Notes: generated from the sequence alone by a model not told the origin. DNA of 64,000 nt from Sorex araneus (GCF_027595985.1 NC_073303.1:26340565-26404564); one strand, 5' to 3'; counted from the first letter of the stretch, positions 50,301-53,011 are shown. Translations and numbers: made by a program.

Positions 50301-51590
50301 TCAAAACTTGGCGCCCCATATGGTCCCCTGAGCGCCACCAGGATTAAGTCTGGAGCACCACACCGGTGTGACCCAAAAGCCAAAAAAGAAAAACAAAAGA
50401 GCTGGATCAACCTCTTGTGGCATCACCAACTTGTTTGGAAGGAGTGAAAACGGGCCACTCCTTCTGCCCAAATCCCTGGGCAGCCAAAATGAGGAATAAA
50501 CAAGGCCAAAAGTAGATGCACTTAGTTCTCTGCAAAGGGTGTCAAAGTGCATCTTATTCTCTTTTTTGGTTTTTGGGACCACTCCTGGCCATGGATGGGG
50601 TTACTCCTGGCGGTGCTTGGGAGACAGTATGGGAGGCAGGAGATCGAACTGAATCAGCCGTGTGCAAGGCAAGAACCCTACCCAAGCTACTATCTCCCAG
50701 GGGCCCCAACTTTACATACATATATACATCTATATATATATACATATATATGTGTATATAGATACATATATAGATGTATATATGTATCTATATACATATA
50801 GATACATATATATCTATATACATATATATATATACTTATCATTTGTTGTTGGCTTGGGAGACACACCCAGCAGCGCTCAGACGCTATTCCCAACTGGGTG
50901 CTGCAGTGCTGGGGTTCAACCCAGAGCCTCACACATGCCAGCAAAGTGCTCTACCACTGAGCCGCAGCCCCTGCCCAGGACACACGTCTCCAAGGGAAGG
51001 CGGTGGAAACTTTACACCCGACTCTCAGGCCTTTCCCCTGTCTGGGTAACCAGGAAGAAGCCAAGGCAGGAGGGAGGCGGAGGGGCCCTTGGCCGCTGTC
51101 TCCTGTCGTTATCAAGGGTGATGCAACCGGGGCAGCCGGCTGCCCGAAGAGGTGGTGCTGGGCAGCAGAAAGCCCGTGTCGGGGCTGGCCGCGGGCACTC
51201 GGGGTTGCGAGAACTGGGTGACAGGGCTGCAGGCAGGACGGGAGGCGCGCAGAGACGTGCTGGGGGCGGGGGGTGAGCAGCGGGCCGGGGTCGGCGGGCG
51301 CCGCTCGGGGCCTGGGGGCTGCGGGGGAGGGGCGGGCAGGGGGCGCGCCGGGGACACCCGCACGCGGGCGGGCGGGGGCGCCGCGGCCCCGGGCCCCGGC
51401 GCGGGGAGGACAGAGGCGACAACGGTCTGTCCGGCGCGAGCTGAGGCGGGGCCGGCCGGGCTGGCCGGAGCGCGGCGTGAAGGGGGGGGGGGTGGCGGCG
51501 GGGTAGCAGGGCCGCGGGCGGCGGGGCCCGGCGCCGGCGCGCTCACCGGGACAGGTGCTTCAGGATCTGCTTCTTAATGATCCCGGCCAT
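2993..51590 (-). CDS. BLTP3A: BLTP3A (UHRF1BP1), first 17 coding exons; 3' end outside window
   Basis: Bridge-like lipid transfer protein family member 3A: a long rod with a hydrophobic groove, beginning with a chorein-type N-terminus, that conducts phospholipids between membranes near late endosomes and lysosomes. The exons, read on the minus strand, are 51547-51590, 26930-27092, 26622-26660, 25242-25333, 18201-18390, 17768-17908, 16789-16959, 16084-16273, 15609-15695, 13034-13204, 11815-11954, 11540-11681, 10522-10715, 8888-10347, 5991-6187, 3228-3370 and 2993-3143. They sum to 3715 nt (1238 codons plus 1 nt) with no stop and matching phases at each junction. Introns 1-17 have phases 2,0,0,2,0,0,0,1,1,1,0,1,0,2,1,0,1. 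Segments such as [20 protein letters not shown] and [16 protein letters not shown] identify paralogue 3A rather than 3B; this is recognition from memory of the family, not a search. About 200 C-terminal residues are missing to the left. Nothing suggests a pseudogene. Confidence 0.96.
3228..3370 (-). CDS. BLTP3A: BLTP3A exon 16 (residues 1141-1188)
   Basis: Acceptor TTCCCCTGTAG, then [40 protein letters not shown] and ACPLSPYL, with proposed donor CTG|GTCAGC. It encodes a disordered, poorly conserved linker. The donor is weak but is the one that joins exon 17 in frame; reading through meets a TGA within the 84-bp intron. The 3' boundary is the least certain of all exons. Confidence 0.82.
3612..3790 (+). 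repeat. SOR SINE
   Basis: Full-length copy from GGGCTGGAGCTATAGTACAG to GTGTGACCCAAAAAGC with AAATAAAT-type flanks. In intron 15. Confidence 0.93.
3801..5741. repeat. Cluster of diverged SOR copies and an L1 scrap in intron 15
   Basis: SOR-type copies: 3801-3962 (+), 4240-4374 (-), 4549-4670 (+, weak), 4696-4860 (+), 5190-5320 (+), 5328-5481 (+) and 5566-5741 (+). Between them, 4080-4218 resembles the 3' UTR of an old L1 on the minus strand (TGTAGCATGAGCCAGAACTT). At about 4915-5000 there is a different tRNA-like segment (GGAGCACTCGCCTTCCATG). Confidence 0.75.
5991..6187 (-). CDS. BLTP3A: BLTP3A exon 15 (residues 1075-1140), with candidate LIR motif
   Basis: Acceptor GTTTGGACAG, then [40 protein letters not shown] and [20 protein letters not shown], donor TCCG|GTAGGT, phase 1. 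The [11 protein letters not shown] segment is Ser-rich with basic phosphorylation-type sites. FVML (residues 1134-1137), preceded by SVDSDGSDG, fits the LC3-interacting consensus [WFY]xx[LIV] with acidic upstream residues, consistent with the reported ATG8-dependent recruitment of BLTP3A to damaged lysosomes. Confidence 0.95.
6262..6435 (-). repeat. SOR SINE, diverged
   Basis: Minus-strand copy in intron 14 just upstream (on that strand) of exon 15. The CACACCCGGCAATGCTCAG tail and CCTACCCGCTGTACTATAG head are recognisable. Confidence 0.85.
7318..7490 (+). repeat. MIR element
   Basis: CTCAGTTTCCTCATCTGTAA and the preceding GAGCAAGTTTCTTACCTCTG are the diagnostic core of the ancient mammalian-wide MIR SINE. 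In intron 14. Confidence 0.9.
7620..8790. repeat. Partial SINE copies in intron 14
   Basis: 7620-7765 and 8088-8186 are plus-strand SOR remnants (GCCAGGAGTAAGCCCTGAGC). 8709-8790 has a different tRNA-like head (GCAGCTCAGGGCTAGAGTGC) of the second, older head type. 8190-8700 shows no repeat or exon that I recognise. Confidence 0.6.
8888..10347 (-). CDS. BLTP3A: BLTP3A exon 14 (1460-nt large exon, residues 589-1075)
   Basis: Acceptor CCTCTCCAG, then [20 protein letters not shown]; donor GCCAA|GTGAGT in phase 2. The first half continues the groove ([38 protein letters not shown]). The second half is Ser/Glu/Pro-rich and probably disordered ([20 protein letters not shown]). The last about 50 residues form a Thr/Lys/Glu/Ala-rich amphipathic segment ([20 protein letters not shown]). 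The exon is G+C-rich in its 3' half. An antisense open frame of 253 codons (9001-9762) is a shadow of this coding sequence. Confidence 0.97.
10522..10715 (-). CDS. BLTP3A: BLTP3A exon 13 (residues 524-588)
   Basis: Acceptor GCGTTCCAG, then [20 protein letters not shown], a helical [20 protein letters not shown] and [14 protein letters not shown], donor AAG|GTGGGT, phase 0. Two groove strands flank a helix. No ambiguity in frame or boundaries. Confidence 0.96.
10812..11128 (+). repeat. Two SOR copies in tandem (10812-10968, 10979-11128)
   Basis: Both read head to tail on the plus strand. The first has GGGCCGCAGCAATAGTACAG; the second is diverged with a GGACTGGAGGACTGGAGGG duplication in its head. 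In intron 12. Confidence 0.85.
11151..11354 (+). repeat. Young SOR SINE with AT-rich tail
   Basis: Near-consensus copy ending in AAATAAATAAATAA followed by a TA microsatellite. ATATAAGTAAAT flanks both ends (11139 and 11355), so the TA tract belongs to the expanded SINE tail. Confidence 0.95.
11540..11681 (-). CDS. BLTP3A: BLTP3A exon 12 (residues 477-523)
   Basis: Acceptor GGTTGCACAG, then [20 protein letters not shown] and [17 protein letters not shown], donor CCGG|GTAAGC, phase 1. The [12 protein letters not shown] segment is a hallmark strand of BLTP3 proteins (3B has a near-identical IEFTEYYYPD). Confidence 0.96.
11815..11954 (-). CDS. BLTP3A: BLTP3A exon 11 (residues 430-476)
   Basis: Acceptor TTTTATTTAG, then [40 protein letters not shown] and DDLDIHQ, donor CAG|GTGAGG. 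A Ser/Pro/Arg-rich probably disordered loop leads into a groove strand ([15 protein letters not shown]). The lupus-associated human substitution R454Q should fall in or near this exon if numbering is conserved to within a few residues; I cannot align it here. Confidence 0.95.
12200..12990. repeat. 40-bp minisatellite in BLTP3A intron 10
   Basis: About 19 tandem copies of a roughly 40-bp unit containing GGGCGTTATCACCCCTGAC and CAGGACCAAGTCTAGTCAG. Central copies (about 12420-12620) are nearly identical, while the right-hand copies form a separate subtype with CACTGCAGTGTGTTATCGCC. That pattern fits successive local expansions. It creates a spurious open frame on the plus strand. The array ends about 45 nt inside the intron from the exon 10 donor. 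Confidence 0.93.
13034..13204 (-). CDS. BLTP3A: BLTP3A exon 10 (residues 373-429)
   Basis: Acceptor CGCCCGCCAG, then [20 protein letters not shown], a helical stretch ([19 protein letters not shown]) and [18 protein letters not shown], donor GCAG|GTGGGG, phase 1. The Trp- and Lys-rich helix is conserved in the family. The intron following its donor contains a 40-bp minisatellite beginning only about 45 nt away. Confidence 0.95.
13420..13606 (-). repeat. SOR SINE nested in L1
   Basis: Full-length copy bounded by GGTGCCTGAAGTTTCT at 13404-13419 and 13607-13622, an exact 16-bp target duplication. Confidence 0.97.
14411..14596 (-). repeat. SOR SINE nested in L1
   Basis: Near-consensus copy bounded by TGCTCTCCCCATTTT at 14396 and 14597. 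Confidence 0.97.
15364..15459 (+). repeat. SOR SINE fragment
   Basis: Shortened plus-strand copy with CGCTTGCCTTGCAGACAGCC and GGTGTGGCCCC, just downstream of the exon 9 donor. Confidence 0.7.
15609..15695 (-). CDS. BLTP3A: BLTP3A exon 9 (residues 344-372)
   Basis: Acceptor CCTTTGTAG, then the rest of Gly344 and [28 protein letters not shown], donor GCAG|GTAGGT, phase 1. It is a groove strand with the conserved aromatic [12 protein letters not shown] junction continued in exon 10. Confidence 0.95.
15719..15921. repeat. Abutting inverted SOR pair (heads outward)
   Basis: 15719-15800 is the head half of a plus-strand copy, joined directly to a minus-strand copy at 15800-15921 whose head faces outward. 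The two arms are complementary over about 80 bp with a short loop. In intron 8, about 160 bp from exon 8. Confidence 0.8.
16084..16273 (-). CDS. BLTP3A: BLTP3A exon 8 (residues 281-344)
   Basis: Acceptor TTGCTTGTAG, then [20 protein letters not shown], a Gly/Ser run (GGSSSGNR), and [29 protein letters not shown]. The low-complexity Gly/Ser part is a loop; the [22 protein letters not shown] part is a conserved groove strand. Donor CCAG|GTACCG, phase 1. Confidence 0.96.
16789..16959 (-). CDS. BLTP3A: BLTP3A exon 7 (residues 224-280)
   Basis: Acceptor GGCTCTTTAG, then [20 protein letters not shown] and an amphipathic helix ([20 protein letters not shown]) ending in [10 protein letters not shown], donor CAG|GTCAGA. 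The strand followed by a long helix and a basic Ser/Pro linker matches the first inter-repeat linker of the family. 57 codons, phase 0 at both ends. Confidence 0.96.
17091..17262 (+). repeat. SOR SINE with target duplication
   Basis: Full-length copy in intron 6, flanked by ACACTTTGCAG and ATACTTTGCAG. The B box is partly duplicated (GGGTTCAGATTCAATCC). Confidence 0.93.
17439..17586 (+). repeat. SOR SINE, diverged
   Basis: GGGCCAGAGAGAGCACATGC to GGATACGGCCCCCAAG, with an internal CAGCAGCAG expansion. Preceded by an (AAT)n stretch at 17328-17346. Confidence 0.75.
17768..17908 (-). CDS. BLTP3A: BLTP3A exon 6 (residues 177-223)
   Basis: Acceptor CCCGTCCAG, then [20 protein letters not shown] to IQIALKRR, donor AGA|GTGAGT, phase 0 at both ends. 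It is a beta-strand repeat of the lipid groove. The [13 protein letters not shown] loop is characteristic of 3A, whereas 3B has a different loop here. Confidence 0.96.
18201..18390 (-). CDS. BLTP3A: BLTP3A exon 5 (residues 113-176)
   Basis: Acceptor TTTGTTGCAG, then [20 protein letters not shown] and onward to [11 protein letters not shown], donor GAG|GTGACT. It carries alternating hydrophobic strands typical of the repeating beta-groove units that form the lipid channel. The serine codon is split between exons 4 and 5 (AG/T), which fixes the acceptor. Confidence 0.95.
18551..18717 (-). repeat. Young SOR SINE with target duplication
   Basis: Near-consensus minus-strand copy in intron 4. TGTCTTAATTTTTTTT precedes it (18537) and follows it (18718). 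Confidence 0.96.
18823..19453. repeat. Two diverged SOR copies (18823-18989 -, 19288-19453 +)
   Basis: The first retains GGGGACCACATGG and TGGTGATG; the second retains GGTGCTTGCCTTGCATGAAG. The AT-rich DNA between them shows nothing recognisable, nor does 19460-19950. Confidence 0.7.
19955..20291 (+). mobile_element. Soricid L1 3'-end fragment
   Basis: Ends in GGCACTGGTGAAGGGATGGG, TAACTGAGACATAAGCCTGA and GATTCAATAAAATAAATAAC followed by poly(A). The same module, starting at the same point (CTTCATT-TCAGCAATA), recurs at 63224-63520, with shorter relatives at 41540-41995, 48208-48440 and 57782-58010. Confidence 0.8.
20318..20548 (+). repeat. SOR SINE (20318-20472) with GA/GACA-rich tail (20473-20548)
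   Basis: The SINE ends at GAGTGTAGCCC and runs directly into a 76-bp pure purine-plus-C tract of GAGAGACAGAGACAGAG units, so the microsatellite appears to have grown from the SINE tail. Confidence 0.88.
20693..21140 (+). repeat. Old SINE remnants including the second tRNA-like head type
   Basis: 20693-20800 (CAGGGCTCAAGGGTGGAGCA) and 20822-20897 (GACAGCTCATGGGTGGAACA) share a head unlike SOR. 21060-21140 is a SOR body fragment. Confidence 0.6.
21233..21418 (-). repeat. SOR SINE with internal duplication
   Basis: Minus-strand copy with a short repeated segment in its tail (CACAGGGTGTGACCTGGTGA). AACATGGA flanks both ends. Confidence 0.93.
21719..22796. repeat. Four diverged SOR copies
   Basis: 21719-21868 (+), 21889-22050 (+), 22266-22425 (+, weak) and 22636-22796 (-). 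The intervening 22430-22630 is AT-rich with no recognised feature. Confidence 0.75.
22993..23184 (+). repeat. SOR SINE with target duplication
   Basis: Full-length copy with GCATGAGCCAGG variant and an AACAACAAC tail. CTAAATGGTA lies on both sides. Confidence 0.94.
23301..24165. repeat. Run of diverged SOR copies in intron 4
   Basis: 23301-23475 (-), 23508-23664 (-), 23754-23917 (-) and 24045-24165 (+). Three minus copies in a row followed by one inverted copy. Confidence 0.8.
24257..24305. repeat. (CA)n microsatellite with CG-rich leader
   Basis: CACGCGCTCGCGCACACAC leads into about 17 CA units and an imperfect CA extension. Alternating purine-pyrimidine throughout, so a Z-DNA candidate. 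Confidence 0.95.
24451..24630 (-). repeat. Young SOR SINE
   Basis: Near-consensus minus-strand copy; CGTGCACTTT and AGTGCACTTT flank it as an imperfect target duplication. Confidence 0.93.
24684..25137 (+). repeat. Diverged SOR copies (24684-24840 composite, 24979-25137)
   Basis: 24684-24738 is a SOR head interrupted by a second head (GGGCCAGGGGGATAGCACAG) at 24739 that continues to 24840. 24979-25137 is a separate full copy about 100 bp from exon 4. Confidence 0.75.
25242..25333 (-). CDS. BLTP3A: BLTP3A exon 4 (residues 83-112)
   Basis: Acceptor TCTCTTTCAG, then [20 protein letters not shown] and [10 protein letters not shown], ending AG|GTTAGT in phase 2. It closes the chorein-N domain. 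The Pro/Gly-rich PRPPNGQSP stretch is a predicted loop between strands and is conserved in the paralogue. Confidence 0.95.
25598..25767 (-). repeat. SOR SINE
   Basis: Near-consensus minus-strand copy in intron 3 from CTTTTTGGGTCACACCCGGC to ATCACTCCAGCCCC. Confidence 0.95.
25974..26306 (+). repeat. Two SOR copies ending in a (CA)n microsatellite
   Basis: 25974-26130 is a diverged full copy and 26167-26250 a body-tail fragment. Its A-rich tail passes into about 22 CA units at 26262-26306. Confidence 0.88.
26622..26660 (-). CDS. BLTP3A: BLTP3A exon 3 (39-nt micro-exon, residues 70-82)
   Basis: Thirteen codons, [13 protein letters not shown], between acceptor CTCTTGCAG and donor GTAATG, both phase 0. 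It is far too short to stand out as an open frame and was found by extending the chorein domain from exon 2. Skipping it would keep the frame but remove a strand of the lipid groove entrance. Confidence 0.95.
26702..26866 (+). repeat. SOR SINE in intron 2
   Basis: Plus-strand copy filling most of the 269-bp intron 2, from CAGCCAGAGAGACAGCACAG to GGGTGTGGCCCCC. It lies 35 bp from the exon 3 acceptor and about 63 bp from the exon 2 donor. Confidence 0.85.
26930..27092 (-). CDS. BLTP3A: BLTP3A exon 2 (residues 15-69)
   Basis: Acceptor CCTTTCAG precedes G TTC ACT AAG, completing Arg15; the donor is CGG|GTGAGA. It encodes [15 protein letters not shown] through CNRASIR, the core of the chorein-N domain, with the acidic-hydrophobic [15 protein letters not shown] strand-helix segment that is almost invariant in the family. 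It is separated from exon 1 by about 24.5 kb. Confidence 0.96.
27211..27385 (+). repeat. Young SOR SINE near the intron 1 3' end
   Basis: Near-consensus copy, about 120 bp upstream (minus-strand sense) of the exon 2 acceptor, antisense to the gene. Confidence 0.95.
27669..27836 (+). repeat. SOR SINE
   Basis: Plus-strand copy with GGGCCAGAGAGATAGTACAA head and TTGATGGGCGGGACCCAAAA tail. Just before it, 27475-27540 carries the older tRNA-like head (GGGGATAGCTCAGGGCTAGA). Confidence 0.88.
27895..28042 (+). repeat. MIR element
   Basis: TCACAGGGTTGTTTAGATTT and CATTTATTAAATGCTCAATA match the 3' part of MIR. Confidence 0.8.
28085..28190 (-). repeat. SOR SINE fragment
   Basis: The tail half (GGGGCCACACATGGCTGTGG to TTGGGGGACCCTATGTGG) stops abruptly where the LTR-like sequence begins; the head half is not found on the other side. 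Confidence 0.7.
28191..28960 (+). mobile_element. Candidate solo LTR of an endogenous retrovirus
   Basis: Non-SINE block beginning TGAAAAGTGGGCTGACC, with a TATA-like CTCTTTAAAGAAG at about 28648, a CT-rich tract (28691-28755) and AATAAA at 28764, in the order expected for U3-R-U5. No viral gene is present, no target duplication was found and the right boundary is unclear. Alternatively it may be an unrelated pol II-derived repeat. No other copy exists in this window for comparison. Confidence 0.42.
29302..29357. repeat. (TG)n tract followed by a perfect AT palindrome
   Basis: TG units to 29335, then a 22-bp perfect palindrome at 29336-29357 centred on ATATATAT with CCTATA/TATAGG ends. Confidence 0.9.
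29453..29594 (+). repeat. SOR SINE, shortened
   Basis: Head AACCGGAGCAAGAATACAGT and core GGTTTGATCCCCAACATTCC; part of the body is deleted. 29600-30100 holds no repeat or exon that I recognise. Confidence 0.8.
30121..30296 (-). repeat. Young SOR SINE with target duplication
   Basis: Minus-strand near-consensus copy. CAGAATACATTTCT is at 30107-30120 and 30297-30310 exactly. Confidence 0.97.
30330..30493 (+). repeat. SOR SINE, diverged
   Basis: Plus-strand copy with TTTGCCTTGCAAGCAACC and AAATAAATAAA tail, only 34 bp from the inverted copy at 30121-30296. Confidence 0.85.
30682..30866 (+). repeat. Young SOR SINE with 18-bp target duplication
   Basis: Near-consensus copy bounded by AATAATATCTCATCTGTG at 30664-30681 and 30867-30884, a perfect 18-bp duplication. 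Confidence 0.98.
31082..31370 (-). repeat. Two SOR copies in tandem (31082-31256, 31266-31370)
   Basis: Both on the minus strand; the second lacks its tail. 31440-31640 contains a further degenerate segment. 31680-32200 shows nothing recognised. Confidence 0.85.
32216..32540 (+). repeat. Two SOR copies (32216-32383 young, 32391-32540 older)
   Basis: Head-to-tail tandem pair. The first is near consensus; the second has lost part of its head (GGGCCAGAACAATAGTACAG then directly CCTTGCACACAACC). Confidence 0.92.
32865..34918. repeat. Mixed old repeats in intron 1
   Basis: SOR-type copies at 32865-33005 (+), 33459-33621 (+), 33865-34015 (-), 34170-34305 (-), 34394-34558 (-) and 34760-34918 (-). 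A MIR fragment on the minus strand lies at 33052-33128. An old L1 on the minus strand lies at 33705-33862 (CAGACTGTTTTTCCAAAGTG). A (GTTT)n tract at 34343-34392 forms the tail of the 34394-34558 copy. Confidence 0.75.
35000..35640. other. Stretch without recognised features
   Basis: A pyrimidine-rich, non-SINE segment of intron 1 (for example CTTCTGTTTCTTCCTTCTGT). I see no exon with family resemblance, no splice-bounded frame and no repeat that I can name. Confidence 0.4.
35679..35941 (+). repeat. TA/CATA microsatellite (35679-35717) and SOR SINE (35786-35941)
   Basis: The SINE is full length but diverged (GGGGCTGGAGAGATAGTTTA). Confidence 0.85.
36070..40470. repeat. Series of diverged SOR copies across intron 1
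   Basis: Copies: 36070-36225 (-), 36461-36595 (+), 36711-36820 (+), 37135-37252 (-), 37409-37530 (+), 38170-38310 (-), 38536-38697 (-), 38738-38900 (+), 39395-39560 (-), 39800-39960 (+) and 40312-40470 (+). 38040-38150 (-) carries the other, Ala-tRNA-like head (CTCTACCACTGAGCCAGAGC). Unassigned gaps such as 36830-37130, 37570-38030 and 39070-39390 show no coding potential that I can support. Confidence 0.75.
40510..40856 (+). repeat. SOR SINEs (40510-40670 old, 40681-40856 young)
   Basis: The young copy is flanked by AAAAGGCAAA on both sides (40671 and about 40855). The old one precedes it directly, so the younger landed in its A-rich tail. Confidence 0.88.
41279..41480 (-). repeat. SOR SINE with (TTTA)n tail
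   Basis: (TTTA)n at 41279-41314 is the expanded tail of a minus-strand copy at 41315-41480. 40870-41270 has no recognised feature. Confidence 0.92.
41540..41995 (+). mobile_element. Soricid L1 3'-end fragment
   Basis: GCAAACCACAATGC, a GAGAGAGAGACAGAAAGTGC purine run, a G-rich stretch, then ACACTGGTGAAGGGACGGG and CACACAATGATTGAATAAAT. It is the longest of the four or five 3' modules apart from the element at 13240. Confidence 0.8.
42460..43115 (+). mobile_element. Old mammalian L1 fragment with nested SINE
   Basis: CCACCAGAATGGTTAAAATG and CTTGTGGTGGGAATGTACAG are post-ORF2 L1 landmarks, continuing after the SINE insertion with TCTCACAGAATAATAATGTC and GAGTTAAAGAAGCCAAC. Highly diverged, so ancient. 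Confidence 0.75.
42758..42936 (-). repeat. SOR SINE nested in old L1
   Basis: Near-consensus copy with AGAGCTCTA at 42749-42757 and 42941-42949. Confidence 0.95.
43118..44100. repeat. SOR copies and purine microsatellites
   Basis: SINEs at 43118-43250, 43450-43605, 43665-43815 and 43855-44010 (all +). (GGAA)/(GAAA) runs at 43815-43855 and a GAAAGGAAGG then (GGGA)n tract at 44030-44100 form the tails of the last two copies. Confidence 0.82.
44561..44757 (+). repeat. Young SOR SINE
   Basis: Consensus-like copy with AAAATAAAATAAA tail; AAAAATCACTTTTTT on both sides. Confidence 0.96.
44965..45149 (-). repeat. Young SOR SINE with target duplication
   Basis: GACTCCCAATCTTTT occurs at 44950-44964 and 45150-45164. 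Confidence 0.97.
45431..45561. repeat. (GGAA)n microsatellite, about 32 units
   Basis: 131 bp of essentially uninterrupted GGAA, preceded by GGGA/GGAG-rich DNA from about 45350. It yields long fake open frames on both strands (repeated EGRK or PSFL). GGAA is the ETS-family core site. Confidence 0.98.
45743..47455. repeat. Diverged SOR copies, intron 1
   Basis: 45743-45878 (-), 46120-46265 (-), 46556-46682 (+), 46778-46850 (+) and 47293-47455 (+). The stretch 46860-47290 is non-repetitive to my eye and shows no supported exon. Confidence 0.72.
47588..47770 (+). repeat. Young SOR SINE with target duplication
   Basis: AAAATCCCTATCCAG at 47573-47587 and 47771-47785, exact 15-bp duplication. Confidence 0.98.
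47896..48074 (+). repeat. Young SOR SINE with target duplication
   Basis: AATCTGTTTTCA before (47884) and after (48075). The GGCCGGAGCGATAGCACAGC head and GGTTCGATCCCCGGCATCC B-box region define the same subtype as 62283-62457. Confidence 0.97.
48208..48440 (+). mobile_element. Soricid L1 3'-end fragment
   Basis: TTGCAAACCCAAAAGAAGAG to GTAACTGTACATCACAGTCA and TAATAAAAAAATT; clear relative of the 41540-41995 element. Confidence 0.8.
48547..48705 (+). repeat. SOR SINE with partial internal duplication
   Basis: The head GGCCAGAGAGATAGTGCAGT is partly repeated (AGATCACTGTGCAGTGGCTA) before the core. Confidence 0.75.
48951..49131 (+). repeat. Young SOR SINE
   Basis: Near-consensus copy with (AAAT)n tail; AC(T/C)ATTTCA flanks it. 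A diverged copy follows at 49150-49275. Confidence 0.93.
49425..49560 (-). repeat. MIR element
   Basis: TCATTCCCATTTTATAGAAG and the preceding CTCACATAACTCTCACCATA match MIR in reverse orientation. Confidence 0.8.
49665..50975. repeat. Old SINEs and a TATA/CATA microsatellite at the 5' part of intron 1
   Basis: SOR copies at 49665-49826 (-), 50240-50385 (+) and 50565-50703 (-). (TACATA)n/(TA)n runs at 50715-50836. 50850-50975 (-) is a SINE with an Ala-tRNA-like head (CTCTACCACTGAGCCGCAGC) different from SOR. Confidence 0.8.
51547..51590 (-). CDS. BLTP3A: BLTP3A exon 1 (residues 1-15, start codon)
   Basis: Reads [14 protein letters not shown] plus the first two bases of Arg15, then donor GTGAGC. 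The hydrophobic and basic N-terminal helix is the start of the chorein-N domain shared by BLTP3A, BLTP3B and VPS13-like proteins. The start context is strong, with G at -3 and G at +4. The reading frame stays open upstream to 51962, but this ATG is chosen because it begins the conserved family N-terminus. Confidence 0.95.
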
Positions 51591-51884
51591 GCCGGAGCGC
51601 GGCCCGCGTGCAGCCGGCGCGCCGCGGTGGTCTCCGCCGTCGTGGAGAAGCGGCGGCCCCTCACCTCGCCGCGGCGCGGGGCCCGGAGACCGCCGCCCCG
51701 CCTGCCGCCATGGCGTTCTCCCGCCCCTGCCGGGGCGCCCGGAGCTCCGCCACGATCCCACCCACCCGCGCGGCGCCCAGAGCGACGCCGACAGAGCGCG
51801 CCGCCCGCCCGTCAGGCTCCCGGCGCTCCCGGGCGCGCGCCTCGGCGGGAGCGCGCGGGCCCCGGGGCCCGGAGGGCGGGGCAC

Positions 51885-52560
51885 GCTGGTCTGGGGGCGG
51901 GGCCCGCGGGTTGAAGAGCGGAGGGAGCGGGCCGAGACGAGTGGGCAGGGAGGCGGGGCCAATGGGTTGAGGGGCGGGGCCCGCGGGTTGAAGAGCGGAG
52001 CGAGCAGGCTGAGGCGAGTGGGAGGAGGGCGGGGCCAGAAGATTGAAGGGCGGGGCTAGGCGGGACACATTGGTCTGGGGGCGGGGCCCGCGGGCTGAAG
52101 CGCGGAGGGAGCGGGCCGAGAGGCGGGGCCATATGGTTGAGGGGCGGGGCCATATGGTTGAGGGGCGGGGGCAGAGGGTTGACGAGCGGAGCGCGGGGAC
52201 CGAGGGGCGGGGCCCGCGGTTTAAAGAGCGGAGCGAGCGGACCGAGGCGAGCGGGTCGGGGGCGGGGGCTAGCAGGTTGAAGGGCGGGGCTAGGCGGGGC
52301 ACGCTGGTCTGGGGGCGGGTGTATCGGGTTGAAGAGCGGAGGGAGAGGGCCGGGGGGCGGGGCCAGCAGGTTGAAGAGCGAGGACACGCTGGTTCGGAGA
52401 CGTGACTAGCGGGTTGAAGAGCGAAGCCCGCTGGCTGAGCCGAGCGCTCCGGGGGCGGGGCCAGCGGGCTGAAGAGGCGGGGCCAGCGAAGTGAAGAGGC
52501 GGGGCCTGATGGCCTGGGGCGTGGCTGGAGGGCCGAGGGCCGAGGAGGCGGGGCGCGCAG
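51885..52560. repeat. GC-box minisatellite immediately upstream of BLTP3A
   Basis: Imperfect tandem repeats of about 45-60 bp, each containing a GC box (GGGGCGGGGCC) followed by CGCGGGTTGAAGAGCGGAG or a close variant and a GAGCGGGCCGAGG-type spacer. I count roughly 18-19 GGCGGG boxes by eye. Short duplicated units such as GGGGCGGGGCCATATGGTTG occur back to back at 52121-52160. A CCAAT motif is at 51960. Each box is a potential Sp1/KLF site, so the array could set promoter strength. Confidence 0.85.
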
Positions 52561-53011
52561 CGGGGGCAGAGACCGCTTGGGCTCTGCTAGGCCGCTGCGT
52601 GGGCTTCGCGTTGCTGCGGGGCGGTGTGCCGGGCATTTTGGGCAGAAGCTCGCTGCTCATTGTGCAGTTTCCGGCCGGCTTCTCGCTGGTTTTCCTCTCC
52701 GCACTCACTCGTATCACGGCGCACCAGCCGCACTGCAGGAATCACAGTGGGGAGTGGAGTCTCCGAGTCCCTTCCGCGAGGTGGCTGACAACTGATTAAT
52801 CAGTAAAAGCTGCAGTGCAGAGCCGGGGGGAGCTCGGCGCTCGCGCGGATGCTCGGCGCGCAGGAGGCCCGCGCCGCTCGGCGACCGGAGGACCGCTGGA
52901 TGTGACCCCGCAAACACTGAACAAAGGGGGTCACTGCGGAGGCAACCCTTCCCACGGACGTGGGTGGAGGAAAGCGAGAGTAATTGTTAAAACCAAGGAG
53001 TTCCGAGACTC

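Larger units (their letters stand above)
51120..52900. promoter_or_regulatory. BLTP3A: CpG island spanning BLTP3A promoter and exon 1
   Basis: This region is far richer in G+C and CpG than the AT-rich flanks. It covers the start of intron 1, exon 1, the 5' UTR and about 1.3 kb upstream. It contains no obvious TATA box near the start codon, typical of a housekeeping promoter with dispersed initiation. The likely transcription start lies somewhere in 51600-51900; the exact site cannot be read from sequence. Near 52805-52920 a SOR-like tail is recognisable, so part of the island is GC-enriched repeat DNA. Confidence 0.85.

Noticed and set aside
51152..52717. Several overlapping open frames of 100-210 codons on both strands in the CpG island
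   Set aside because: Produced by stop-poor GC-rich DNA and the GC-box minisatellite (repeated PPFNLLAPPP-like peptides). No conservation or splice structure.
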